Source: an uncultured Porphyromonadaceae bacterium (GTDB lineage: Bacteria; Bacteroidota; Bacteroidia; Bacteroidales; Muribaculaceae). From it: 43,862 nt of DNA. The notes beneath the pieces were generated by a model. It was not told the origin of the DNA, made no database searches, and worked only from the letters and a program-made list of their open reading frames with translations. The stretch covers positions 1 through 43,862 of the forward strand of contig URTA01000014.1 of assembly GCA_900550645.1 (NCBI GenBank), given 5' to 3'. This document shows, in pieces, positions 16,597 to 23,874 of the stretch; within the stretch, counting starts at the first letter, position 1, and each line of letters begins with the position of its first letter. Position numbers and translations under genes: made by a program.

Positions 16597-16718
16597 GTAT
16601 ACGACACCCCCTGCCATAACTGCATACGCGCTGTCATAGCATCTCCGACGGTGCAAAATTACAACATTCCTCCGACGCAAAAATCGCTGTTTAACATTTG
16701 CGGCGATGAGGTCGCACG

Positions 16719-16755
16719 CTCGGAGACCTCGGAGTTCTCGGAGTACTCCGATGAA
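16719..16755. repeat. CTCSGAG 9-nt array
   Basis: Four 9-nt units: TCGGAGACC, TCGGAGTTC, TCGGAGTAC, TCCGATGAA. Here three successive units keep the same central G, unlike the mixed pattern in the other arrays. Confidence 0.75.
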
Positions 16756-16767
16756 TATAAGCAGATG

Positions 16768-16839
16768 TGTTCGGGTGTTCGGTCTGTTCGGGGCTGGGGA
16801 ACGCCGAACACGCCGAACGCAACCGAACAAGCCGAACAG
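16768..16839. repeat. GTTCGG/CCGAAC inverted array, copy 2
   Basis: TGTTCGGG, TGTTCGGTC and TGTTCGGGG (16768-16793) face four CCGAAC units (about 16804-16838). It shares a long run with the copy at 16319 but has extra units on both arms, which suggests unit gain or loss. Confidence 0.75.
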
Positions 16840-16859
16840 TCTATTTCCGCCAGGAATGT

Positions 16860-16931
16860 TGTTTCACCTGTTTCACTGTTTCAGGGGTGCAACAGATGAA
16901 ACAGATGAAACAAGATGCAACAGATGCAACA
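16860..16931. repeat. TGTTnnnnn nonamer hairpin array, copy 2
   Basis: TGTTTCACC, TGTTTCAC and TGTTTCAGG face TGCAACAGA, TGAAACAGA, TGAAACAAGA, TGCAACAGA and TGCAACAAG. Spacing is 8-10 nt, mostly 9. The GGGG loop and the start of the right arm match copy 1. Confidence 0.75.
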
Positions 16932-16947
16932 AGTGGTGGCAGCGCAC

Positions 16948-16985
16948 TCTCCGAGACTTCCGAGTTCTCCGAGTACTCGGAGTGC
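16948..16985. repeat. CTCSGAG 9-nt array
   Basis: Four 9-nt units: TCCGAGACT, TCCGAGTTC, TCCGAGTAC, TCGGAGTGC. It ends 16 nt before the secDF terminator hairpin. Confidence 0.75.
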
Positions 16986-16989
16986 GATT

Positions 16990-17027
16990 ATAATAATATA
17001 GGGGACGAGCCGCGTTGGCTCGCCCCC
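16990..17027 (-). terminator. Rho-independent-like terminator of secDF
   Basis: On the minus strand GGGGGCGAGCC (17027-17017) pairs with GGCTCGTCCCC (17011-17001) with one G-U pair and a 5-nt loop. A T/A-rich tail follows (17000-16990). It lies 29 nt after the secDF stop. Confidence 0.7.
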
Positions 17028-17056
17028 TGTCGTGGAGTGTCGTGTGTCAGTATGGA

Positions 17057-20035
17057 TTATTTGAAGCGGCGGTTGCCCTGGAGTGCCGGGGAGGCCTCTG
17101 CCTTGGCAGCGTGCTTCTTATGTGACGACTTGAAGATTTCGTATGCTATCGGCGCAGCGCAGAAGAGCGTGCAGAATGTGCCGACGATTACGCCGAATAT
17201 CATTGCGAATGTGAAGGAGCGTATGGTCTCGCCGCCGAGGAAGAAGATGCACAGCAGCACGAGCAGTGTCGTGAGCGAGGTCATCAACGTACGTGTCAAC
17301 GTGGTGTTGAGCGACTTGTTGAACGTCAGGTAGCGGTCTTCCTTGGGGTATACCTTTATCATCTCGCGCACGCGGTCGAATACCACCACGGTGTCGTTGA
17401 TCTGGTAGCCGATTATGGTAAGTATCGCGGCGATGAACGTCTGGTCAATCTCCATTGAGAAGGGGAGGAAGCCCCAGCACAGGGAGTAGAGGCCGATGAT
17501 GAGGAAGGCGGTGAGCGCTACGGCAGCAACCGCGCCTACGGAGAAGGCGATGTTGCGGAAACGCAGCAGGATGTAGAGGAACATGCAGATTACTGCGATG
17601 CTGACAGCCCAGTATGCGTCGGTCTTCATGTCGTCGGCTACAGAGGGACCTACCTTCTGTATCGAGATGATGCCGTGGCTCTCGTCGGCAACGGTGAATG
17701 CGTTGTAGTCCATCACCTTGCCTTTGCTGTCGGTCAGCTCCTCCTTGAGGGTGTCGTAGAGTATCTTGGTGATTTCGTTCTCGACGTTATTGTCGTTGCT
17801 TGCTATCTTGTAGCTGGTCGAGATGCGTGCCTTGGTGGCGTTGTCGATTGTGATTACGCCTACGCTGACGGTCTTGTCGTCGGCAGCTGTCTGGAATGCA
17901 GTCTCGAGCTTGGCCTTCATGGTCTCGGGGTTCACGTCCTTCTCAAACTGCACCACATAGTTGCGTCCGCCGGAGAAGTCGATGCCCTGGTTCATGCCGC
18001 GCAGGAAGAGCGAGCCTACAGATGCGGCGATGAGGATGATCCATACGGTGAGAGCGGTCTTCCATTTGCCGAGGAAGTTGATATTGGTGTTGTTGAGGAG
18101 GTTGCGTGACAGCCCTGTTGTGAATGTCATCTTGGAGCAGCGGCCGTTCTTGGTGAGCATCTCAAATGCGATGCGTGTCAGGAACACTGCTGTGAAGAAC
18201 GAGCAAACGAGGCCGATGATGAGCGTCGTTGCGAAGCCCTTGATAGGGCCAGAACCGAAGAGCAGCAGGATGATGCCTGTGATGACAGAGGTGAGGTTGG
18301 AGTCGAATATCGCGGAGAATGCGTTGCTGTAGCCTTCGGAGATAGCCTGGAGCAGCTTCTTGCCGCTGCGCAGCTCCTCCTTGGTGCGCTCGAATATAAG
18401 CACGTTGGCATCGACAGCCATGCCGAGCGCAAGGACGATACCGGCGATGCCGGAGAGTGTGAGGACTGCCTGCAGCGAGGCGAGGATGCCGAGCGTGAAG
18501 TAGAGGTTGAGGATAAGCCCTACGTTTGCCACCATGCCGGGGACGAAGCCGTAGATGCATATCATGAATATCATCAGCAGCACGAGAGCGACGATGAATG
18601 ACACGAAGCCCTGCTGTATGGCGTCAGCGCCGAGCGACGGGCCGATGACGTTGTTGCTGACCACTTCGACCTTGGCGGACATCTTGCCGGACTTCAGCAC
18701 GTTGGCGAGGTCGTTTGCCTCCTCGGGGGTGAAGTTGCCTGTGATTTCAGACGAGCCGCCGGTGATTTCGGCGTTCACGTTGGGGTATGAGTATACATGT
18801 TCGTCGAGGACGATTGCGATCGGGCGGCCGATGTTGTTGCGTGTGAGCGTGGCCCACTGCTGTGCGCCGGCATCGTTCATCTTCATGTTGACGGTGTTGC
18901 CTCGCATCTGCTCAAACTCGGAGCTTGCCGATGTCACCACGTCGCCTTCGAGGGCAGCCTCACCCTTGAGGGCGATGAGCTGCCAGTACGGGGTTGTCTT
19001 TGTCTCGCCGTTTGCCTTCTTGACTTCCTTTTGGGTCTTGGGGTCAACTACGGGGTACTCCACAGGCTTGACCTCCCATACGGCGTGGAAGTCCTGCGGG
19101 AGTGTCTGCTTGGCGAGCGGGGAGTTGAGTATGCTGTCCACCATGGCGCGGTCGTCGGGCTTGACGATGCCGATTACGGGGCTGCCTTGTCTGCCTCCGC
19201 CTCCGAGCAGTGCCATGAGGTTGGCGTGGCTGGTGGTGTCCTGTGCGGCGTATGCCTGTGCGAAGCGGTTCAGGTCACCGGCTATCTCGTTGTAGTTGTA
19301 TACCTCGAAGAACTCCAGGTTGGCTGACGACTTGAGCAGCTCTGTGACACGTTCCGGCTCTTTTACGCCCGGAAGCTCGAGCAGGATCTGTCCTGTCTTG
19401 TCCTGCAGCTTCTGGATGTTGGGGGCGACTACGCCGAACTGGTCGATACGTGTGCGGAATATGTTGAAGGCAGCGTCCACCTGGCTTGACACCTGCTGGT
19501 TGAGCGCGTCTACGACCTCGCTGTTTGAGGCGTTTGACTTGAGCTTGCCCATGAACTCACCTTCTCGGGTGAACAGCCCTGCCATAGTGCCGGGCTGCAG
19601 GTGAGATGCCATGCGTGCGATGAAGTCCTTGTCAGAGGCTTTCGCGCCCTCGGCTTCGGTTTTGTTGATAGCGTCGTTTATCTTGGCCAGCTGCTGTTCG
19701 CCGGAGGCGTACTGGCGCAGGATGTCGGGCACGGAAATCTCGAGCACGACGTTCATACCTCCCTTGAGGTCAAGACCAAGACCGATTTCCATCTTGCGCA
19801 CCTGGTTGTAAGTGTAGTAGCCCAGGTAGACTTTTTCCTTGTCGATGGAATCGTTGAACTGTTTCAGACTCTGTTTGTAAACATCATTGGTCACGTCGGT
19901 GGTCTTGGCTTTTGCGGCGGCATACTCCTGCGCCTTCTTCTCGTAGTGAGACGTGACGAAGGAGAATGAGATGTAGAAGCCACAAATCAAGATCAACAGG
20001 ACGGCAATGGTGCTGATAAACCCTTTGTTCTGCAT
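17057..20035 (-). CDS. secDF: Fused protein translocase subunit SecDF
   Basis: I place the start at 20035 (MQNKGFISTIAVLLILICGF, the first membrane helix); longer in-frame starts lack support. The 992-residue protein is SecD followed by SecF in one chain, the usual Bacteroidetes form. The SecD part has GLGLDLKGGMNVVLEI after the first helix and the periplasmic domain with FGVVAPNIQKL. The helix GIAGIVLALGMAVDANVLIF starts the membrane core. SecF starts near LLNNTNINFLGKWK, with GMNQGIDFSGGRNY and GYQINDTVVVFDRVRE. It uses the proton gradient to help pull secreted proteins through SecYEG. The gene stands alone, divergent from an Ig-like lipoprotein gene and ending in a clear terminator. Confidence 0.95.
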   Translation of the reverse strand: MQNKGFISTIAVLLILICGFYISFSFVTSHYEKKAQEYAAAKAKTTDVTNDVYKQSLKQFNDSIDKEKVYLGYYTYNQVRKMEIGLGLDLKGGMNVVLEISVPDILRQYASGEQQLAKINDAINKTEAEGAKASDKDFIARMASHLQPGTMAGLFTREGEFMGKLKSNASNSEVVDALNQQVSSQVDAAFNIFRTRIDQFGVVAPNIQKLQDKTGQILLELPGVKEPERVTELLKSSANLEFFEVYNYNEIAGDLNRFAQAYAAQDTTSHANLMALLGGGGRQGSPVIGIVKPDDRAMVDSILNSPLAKQTLPQDFHAVWEVKPVEYPVVDPKTQKEVKKANGETKTTPYWQLIALKGEAALEGDVVTSASSEFEQMRGNTVNMKMNDAGAQQWATLTRNNIGRPIAIVLDEHVYSYPNVNAEITGGSSEITGNFTPEEANDLANVLKSGKMSAKVEVVSNNVIGPSLGADAIQQGFVSFIVALVLLMIFMICIYGFVPGMVANVGLILNLYFTLGILASLQAVLTLSGIAGIVLALGMAVDANVLIFERTKEELRSGKKLLQAISEGYSNAFSAIFDSNLTSVITGIILLLFGSGPIKGFATTLIIGLVCSFFTAVFLTRIAFEMLTKNGRCSKMTFTTGLSRNLLNNTNINFLGKWKTALTVWIILIAASVGSLFLRGMNQGIDFSGGRNYVVQFEKDVNPETMKAKLETAFQTAADDKTVSVGVITIDNATKARISTSYKIASNDNNVENEITKILYDTLKEELTDSKGKVMDYNAFTVADESHGIISIQKVGPSVADDMKTDAYWAVSIAVICMFLYILLRFRNIAFSVGAVAAVALTAFLIIGLYSLCWGFLPFSMEIDQTFIAAILTIIGYQINDTVVVFDRVREMIKVYPKEDRYLTFNKSLNTTLTRTLMTSLTTLLVLLCIFFLGGETIRSFTFAMIFGVIVGTFCTLFCAAPIAYEIFKSSHKKHAAKAEASPALQGNRRFK

Positions 20036-20086
20036 TGTTTGTGTTGTTATGTTGTTTTCTATTATTCGCTTGATGATTTCAACTCG

Positions 20087-20094
20087 CAAATTTA
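20087..20094 (-). promoter_or_regulatory. -7 box for secDF
   Basis: TAAATTTG on the minus strand matches TAnnTTTG, 51 bp before the secDF ATG. No clear -33 box is seen in the T-rich stretch upstream. Confidence 0.4.
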
Positions 20095-20190
20095 ATTCTT
20101 TTTTTTGTGTTGACCGCGTGTCGGGGTGTAAAAAAATGGGTGTCGGGGCGATTTTCCCCTTCGGAGTGCGGTTGTTTCTCGTTTTTTTCA

Positions 20191-20198
20191 TACTTTTG
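20191..20198 (+). promoter_or_regulatory. -7 box for the Ig-like lipoprotein gene
   Basis: TACTTTTG matches TAnnTTTG and lies 23 bp before the ATG at 20222. The -33 position is not convincing. Confidence 0.4.
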
Positions 20199-20221
20199 GG
20201 GTCGATTTACCGATACATGAT

Positions 20222-22216
20222 ATGATGAACCGCATATACAGGCTGCCTTTCGCTGCTGCCGTGGCAATGCTGGCGGCTGCGCTGCTGCTCTCCTGCGCCT
20301 CGCCGGGGAGGCCTTCGGGCGGAGCGAGGGACGAGATGCCTCCGCGCTTCGTGCGCAGCAACCCTCCCGTGGGCGCGACTGACGTGTCGCCCCGCCGCGT
20401 GACGCTGGAGTTTGACGAGCTGGTCAACGTCAAGGACGCTTTCACCAAGGTGGTCGTCTCGCCGACGTCGGCCTCGATGCCGCGTGTCTCCTCGAGCGGC
20501 AAGCACGTCTACATCAATTTCCAGGACACGCTGTTGCCCGAAACTACCTATACGGTCGATTTCGGCAACGCCATTGAGGACAACAACGAGGCCAACAAGC
20601 TGCAGGGATTTTCATACTGGTTCTCGACCGGGCCGGTGCTTGACACTCTGCAGATTTCGGGCATGGTGCTGGCGGCGCGTGACCTCGAGCCGCAGCAGTC
20701 GATGCTCGTGGGCGTGCATCCGGCTGACGCCCCGGACACGGCGTTCCGCACGCTGCGGCTCGTCAGGGTGGCTAAGACGGACGACCGGGGGCGGTTCACC
20801 ATTCGCGGCCTCAAGGACATGGACTACCGCGTGTTTGCCCTCGCCGATGCCAACAATGACTACCGCTGGGACAACCCGCAGGAGGACATCGCCTTCACCA
20901 GCTTCACCGTCCGCCCGACGTGCGAGCCAGCCCTCGCCGTTGACACTGTCTATGACATGCGCACGGGCAAGGTGGACACCGTGGTGCAGCGCATGCGCAC
21001 GCGATACCTGCCCAATGACGTGCTGCTCAACTCGTTCAACGTCAACTTCAAGCAGCAGTACATGACCAAGAGCGAGCGTATCGACTCTACGCGCATCTCG
21101 CTGATATTCAACGCTCCTGCCGATACATTGCCCGAGGTGCGCCTGCTGGGGATGCCCGGTGTGCGGGACTGGTATGTCACGGAGCGGTCGCTGCGCAACG
21201 ACACTGTGACGATGTGGCTGACTGACCCTCGCGTCATCGCCACGGACACCCTCTCGGTGGAGCTGAAGTACCTGGCGCACAACAAGCAGCTGCTCCTCGC
21301 GCAGCGGTGCGACACGCTGAAGTTCGTCACCGTCCGTCCGCGCCCTGTCAAGAAGAAGGAACGGCGCAGCAGCAAGACCGACAGTGTGGCAAAACCGCAG
21401 GTCAAGACGCTGAACGTGAGGTTTATAGGCGGAGCGTCGCAGAATGTAGGCGTGCCTCTGCTCATGGAGTTTGACCAGCCGGTCAAGAGCCTCGAGCCGG
21501 CGATGTTCCACCTCGAGGAGATGAGGGATTCGGTATGGGCGAGAGTGCCGAAACCGTATACGCTGGAGCGGCAGGACACGCTGTCGCTGCGCCGTTACCG
21601 TGTGGACTACCCCTGGGAGTACGGCGGACGATACCGTCTGCGTGCCGACTCGCTGGCTGTCTGCGGCATCTACGGCATCTGCAGCAAGGCCGAGGAACAG
21701 GCTGTTAACGTCAAGAAGCGCGACGACTATTTCGACCTGCGGTTCGTGATAAGCTCGCTGCCTGACAGCGTGCCGGCATTCGTGGAGCTGCTCGACAATT
21801 CGGACAAGCCTGTCCGCAAGGCGACGGTCAGCGGAGGCACTGTGGAGTTCCGTGACGTGGAGCTGGGTACGTACTATGCCCGCCTGGTGGAAGACCGCAA
21901 CGGCAACGGCGAGTACGACACGGGCGACTATGACGCTGACCTCCAGCCCGAATATGTCTATTACTATCCCAAGGCACTGAAAATCACCAAGCGTTGGGAC
22001 GTTGAGCAGCCCTGGGACTTGACTGCTGTCGCCATAGACCTGCAGAAGCCGGCTGCAATCAAGAAGAACAAGTCTGACCAGGAGAAGAACCGGCGCAAGA
22101 AGGACAGCAGCGGCAGCGATGCCACAGGCGAGGAGGACGAGGTGTTCGACCCGACGCGCAATCCGTTTGACCCCAACGACCGTGGCCGCCGACGCTCTAC
22201 GGCTGGCTCTTACTGA
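20222..22216 (+). CDS. Ig-like domain (Big_5) lipoprotein
   Basis: This is a 664-residue lipoprotein with lipobox LLLSC (Cys about residue 25). A SbsA/Big_5 Ig-like domain follows directly: MPPRFVRSNPPVGATDVSPR, then VTLEFDELVNV. A repeat of the same theme lies near 400 (LNVRFIGGASQNVGVPLLME). A carboxypeptidase-like segment near 150-230 reads FTIRGLKDMDYRVFALADAN. The C-terminal region repeats this theme (YYARLVEDRNGNGEYDTGDY) and ends in a charged Lys/Ser tail. It is a structural outer-membrane or periplasmic protein; no enzymatic motif is visible. The LRR gene starts 7 nt after its stop, so the two are probably cotranscribed. Confidence 0.8.
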   Translation: MMNRIYRLPFAAAVAMLAAALLLSCASPGRPSGGARDEMPPRFVRSNPPVGATDVSPRRVTLEFDELVNVKDAFTKVVVSPTSASMPRVSSSGKHVYINFQDTLLPETTYTVDFGNAIEDNNEANKLQGFSYWFSTGPVLDTLQISGMVLAARDLEPQQSMLVGVHPADAPDTAFRTLRLVRVAKTDDRGRFTIRGLKDMDYRVFALADANNDYRWDNPQEDIAFTSFTVRPTCEPALAVDTVYDMRTGKVDTVVQRMRTRYLPNDVLLNSFNVNFKQQYMTKSERIDSTRISLIFNAPADTLPEVRLLGMPGVRDWYVTERSLRNDTVTMWLTDPRVIATDTLSVELKYLAHNKQLLLAQRCDTLKFVTVRPRPVKKKERRSSKTDSVAKPQVKTLNVRFIGGASQNVGVPLLMEFDQPVKSLEPAMFHLEEMRDSVWARVPKPYTLERQDTLSLRRYRVDYPWEYGGRYRLRADSLAVCGIYGICSKAEEQAVNVKKRDDYFDLRFVISSLPDSVPAFVELLDNSDKPVRKATVSGGTVEFRDVELGTYYARLVEDRNGNGEYDTGDYDADLQPEYVYYYPKALKITKRWDVEQPWDLTAVAIDLQKPAAIKKNKSDQEKNRRKKDSSGSDATGEEDEVFDPTRNPFDPNDRGRRRSTAGSY

Positions 22217-22223
22217 TGTGGCT

Positions 22224-23093
22224 ATGAGGATGTTTGCTGCTGTCTTGGTTCTGTCTGCCGCTGCTTGCCTGTCTGCGTCAGCCGCTGATGATGCGTGTGT
22301 CACGGTGGGCTACGGGCAGATGCTCTCGGGCGAGTGGCGTGAGCTGGCCGCTGACGGCGCGGCTGTCGCTGTGCGCATACCTGCCTCGGTCACGGAGCTG
22401 CCTGACTATGCCTTTGCCGGCTGCACCGCCCTGCGGCGTGTGGAGTTTGCCGGGGGCAGCCGTCTGCGCCGTGTTGGGAAGTTCGCTTTCCTGGGCTGCA
22501 CCGCGCTTGACAGCCTGTCATTGCCGCCGTCGGTGGCGGAGATAGGGGAGGGAGCGATGCGCGAGTGCGAGGCGTTGGCGGCGTTCACCGTGCCGCGAGG
22601 CGTGAGGGTCATAGAGCCGCATACGTTTGAGTGGTGTACAGCCCTGCGCAGCGTCAAGCTGCCGCCCGGGCTTAAGGAGGTCGGGATGAGCGCGTTCAAG
22701 TATTGCCGCTCGCTGGAGGCAGTCGCCTTGCCCGAGGGCGTGGCGCAGGTGGGCATGAACGCCTTCTCGTGCTGCTCATCGCTGACGGAGATAGCGTTCC
22801 CCGCGACGGTGACGGAGCTGGGGTCGTATGTCATGTCGGAGTGCGTGTCGCTGCGCCGTGCCGTGCTTCCCGCCAACGGCTCGCTGCTGGGCGAGCTGAT
22901 GTTCTCGGGCTGCCGCAGCCTGGAGGAGATAGTGGAATATTCGCCGCAGCCGCCTGAATTTGACTGCGGCAGCTTCATATTCGAGCCGGACGAGTGCGGG
23001 CTTTACCGCCGCTGCCGCCTGACGGTCAAGCCCGGGACGGAGGCGCGTTACCGCACTGCGCCGGGGTGGAGGCTGTTCTACGGCTGCGATTGA
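22224..23093 (+). CDS. Secreted BspA-type leucine-rich repeat protein
   Basis: I place the start at 22224 (MRMFAAVLVLSAAACLSASA, a signal peptide); the frame is open further upstream but overlaps the previous gene. The 289 residues carry seven or so LRR_5 units of about 23 residues, of the form LPxxVxxIGxxAFxxCxxL (for example PDYAFAGCTALRRVEF, IGEGAMRECEALAAFTV). No sorting tail is seen. Such proteins mediate adhesion or protein binding in other Bacteroidetes. It has a paralogue in this window at 26955-28367. Confidence 0.85.
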   Translation: MRMFAAVLVLSAAACLSASAADDACVTVGYGQMLSGEWRELAADGAAVAVRIPASVTELPDYAFAGCTALRRVEFAGGSRLRRVGKFAFLGCTALDSLSLPPSVAEIGEGAMRECEALAAFTVPRGVRVIEPHTFEWCTALRSVKLPPGLKEVGMSAFKYCRSLEAVALPEGVAQVGMNAFSCCSSLTEIAFPATVTELGSYVMSECVSLRRAVLPANGSLLGELMFSGCRSLEEIVEYSPQPPEFDCGSFIFEPDECGLYRRCRLTVKPGTEARYRTAPGWRLFYGCD

Positions 23094-23107
23094 GCATATT
23101 GGCATTG

Positions 23108-23133
23108 TCGGAGTACTCCGAGCCCTCTGAGTG
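23108..23133. repeat. CTCSGAG 9-nt array (short), between convergent genes
   Basis: Units TCGGAGTAC, TCCGAGCCC and TCTGAGTGA occupy the 67-bp gap between the LRR gene (plus) and the secreted-protein gene (minus). Placement fits a bidirectional terminator. Confidence 0.65.
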
Positions 23134-23160
23134 AGGGGCGGAAACCCATGCCGGGGACAG

Positions 23161-23751
23161 TCAACCGCCGTTGTCGGCCGTCCACGTGTCGGGGTCGTCG
23201 GGGATTAATGAGAGTATCAGGATGAAGCGTCCGGACTTGTCGCCGGTGTTGTGTTCCTCGACCAGGCGCACGTCTACCGAGATGTCGCCGTATTCGCCTG
23301 AAGCCTCGAACAGCGCATCGCTCACAGTGTCAGCCTCCATGCCCAGCTCCATGTCGAGCATTTCCTGAAGCAGCGTGCCGCTGAAGTCGGCCTGTGCGGC
23401 GTTGGCAGCGTTCCTGTCGCCGCTTGCGTATGGGAAGAGGAAGAAGTATCCGTAGTCAGTGAGCGAGCCGCTGCCGTCGTAGGAGGCGCGTGCGGAAACC
23501 TCGGGTGTCATGCCGTAGTAGTCTATGATGTAGCCGTCGCCGGTGTCGAGCCATACGCCGTATTCGTCCTCCTGCGGGACAAGCCCGGCGGTCTCGCGGA
23601 CAGCCCTGAGCATCTCCCCCTTGGAGCAGGTGCGGTCGAGCAATCCGTAGACCTTGGTGATCAAGTCCTCGGCGGTCAGTTCGACGGGTTGTTGTGCGTA
23701 AGCGGCCATGCATCCCGCTGCCGCTGCAAGTATAGCTGCCAGGTATTTCAT
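23161..23751 (-). CDS. Small secreted protein of unknown function
   Basis: I place the start at 23751 (MKYLAAILAAAAGCMAAYA, a signal peptide); an upstream Met at 23787 would put the signal peptide internal. The mature protein (about 177 residues) is acidic with alternating polar strands (YGVWLDTGDGYIIDYYGMTP, YGYFFLFPYASG, GRFILILSLIP). I recognise no family. The fold could be a small periplasmic alpha/beta domain. It lies 123 nt after the DUF4932 gene at the end of the long minus-strand run. Confidence 0.7.
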   Translation of the reverse strand: MKYLAAILAAAAGCMAAYAQQPVELTAEDLITKVYGLLDRTCSKGEMLRAVRETAGLVPQEDEYGVWLDTGDGYIIDYYGMTPEVSARASYDGSGSLTDYGYFFLFPYASGDRNAANAAQADFSGTLLQEMLDMELGMEADTVSDALFEASGEYGDISVDVRLVEEHNTGDKSGRFILILSLIPDDPDTWTADNGG

Positions 23752-23874
23752 GACGGTGTTAGTTGGTCGTTTATGGTATAACAGCAAAACGAGGGTAAAT
23801 TATCGGACGGTGTGCCGAAAAATCGTCATACGGCTGTTTTTGCTTCCGAAATGGACGTTTTCCTGCACGGTACG

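Larger units (their letters stand above)
16102..17000. repeat. Non-coding block of 9-nt-unit hairpin arrays between convergent genes
   Basis: About 900 bp with no convincing gene. In order it holds a CTCSGAG array (16117-16150), a GTTCC/GGAAC hairpin array (16209-16292), a GTTCGG/CCGAAC hairpin (16319-16361), a GTTGCA/GTTTCA array hairpin (16374-16447), a CTCSGAG array (16453-16488), a palindrome (16581-16596), a CTCSGAG array (16719-16755), a second GTTCGG/CCGAAC array (16768-16839), a second GTTTCA/TGAAAC array (16860-16931) and a last CTCSGAG array (16948-16985). The order GTTCGG, GTTTCA, CTCSGAG occurs twice, so the block looks duplicated and diverged. Confidence 0.8.

Noticed and set aside
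16304..16899. Open frames translating to SETSEFSEYSDE-like peptides in the array block
   Set aside because: The Ser-Glu pattern is what a 9-nt CTCSGAG repeat gives in one frame; the other strand is equally open, the arrays have inverted-arm structure, and no start or promoter fits.
16117..16985. CRISPR-like array
   Set aside because: Units are 9 nt with 2-3 nt variable parts; there are no 25-40 nt repeats, unique spacers or cas genes.
17029..17333. Plus-strand frame continuing from the array block into the secDF 3' region
   Set aside because: It is antisense to the SecF C-terminus and crosses the secDF terminator.
20612..22303. 563-codon minus-strand frame opposite the Ig-like lipoprotein gene
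   Set aside because: It is a shadow of a gene with lipobox and Big_5 motifs; the product is Arg/His/Val-rich with no motif.
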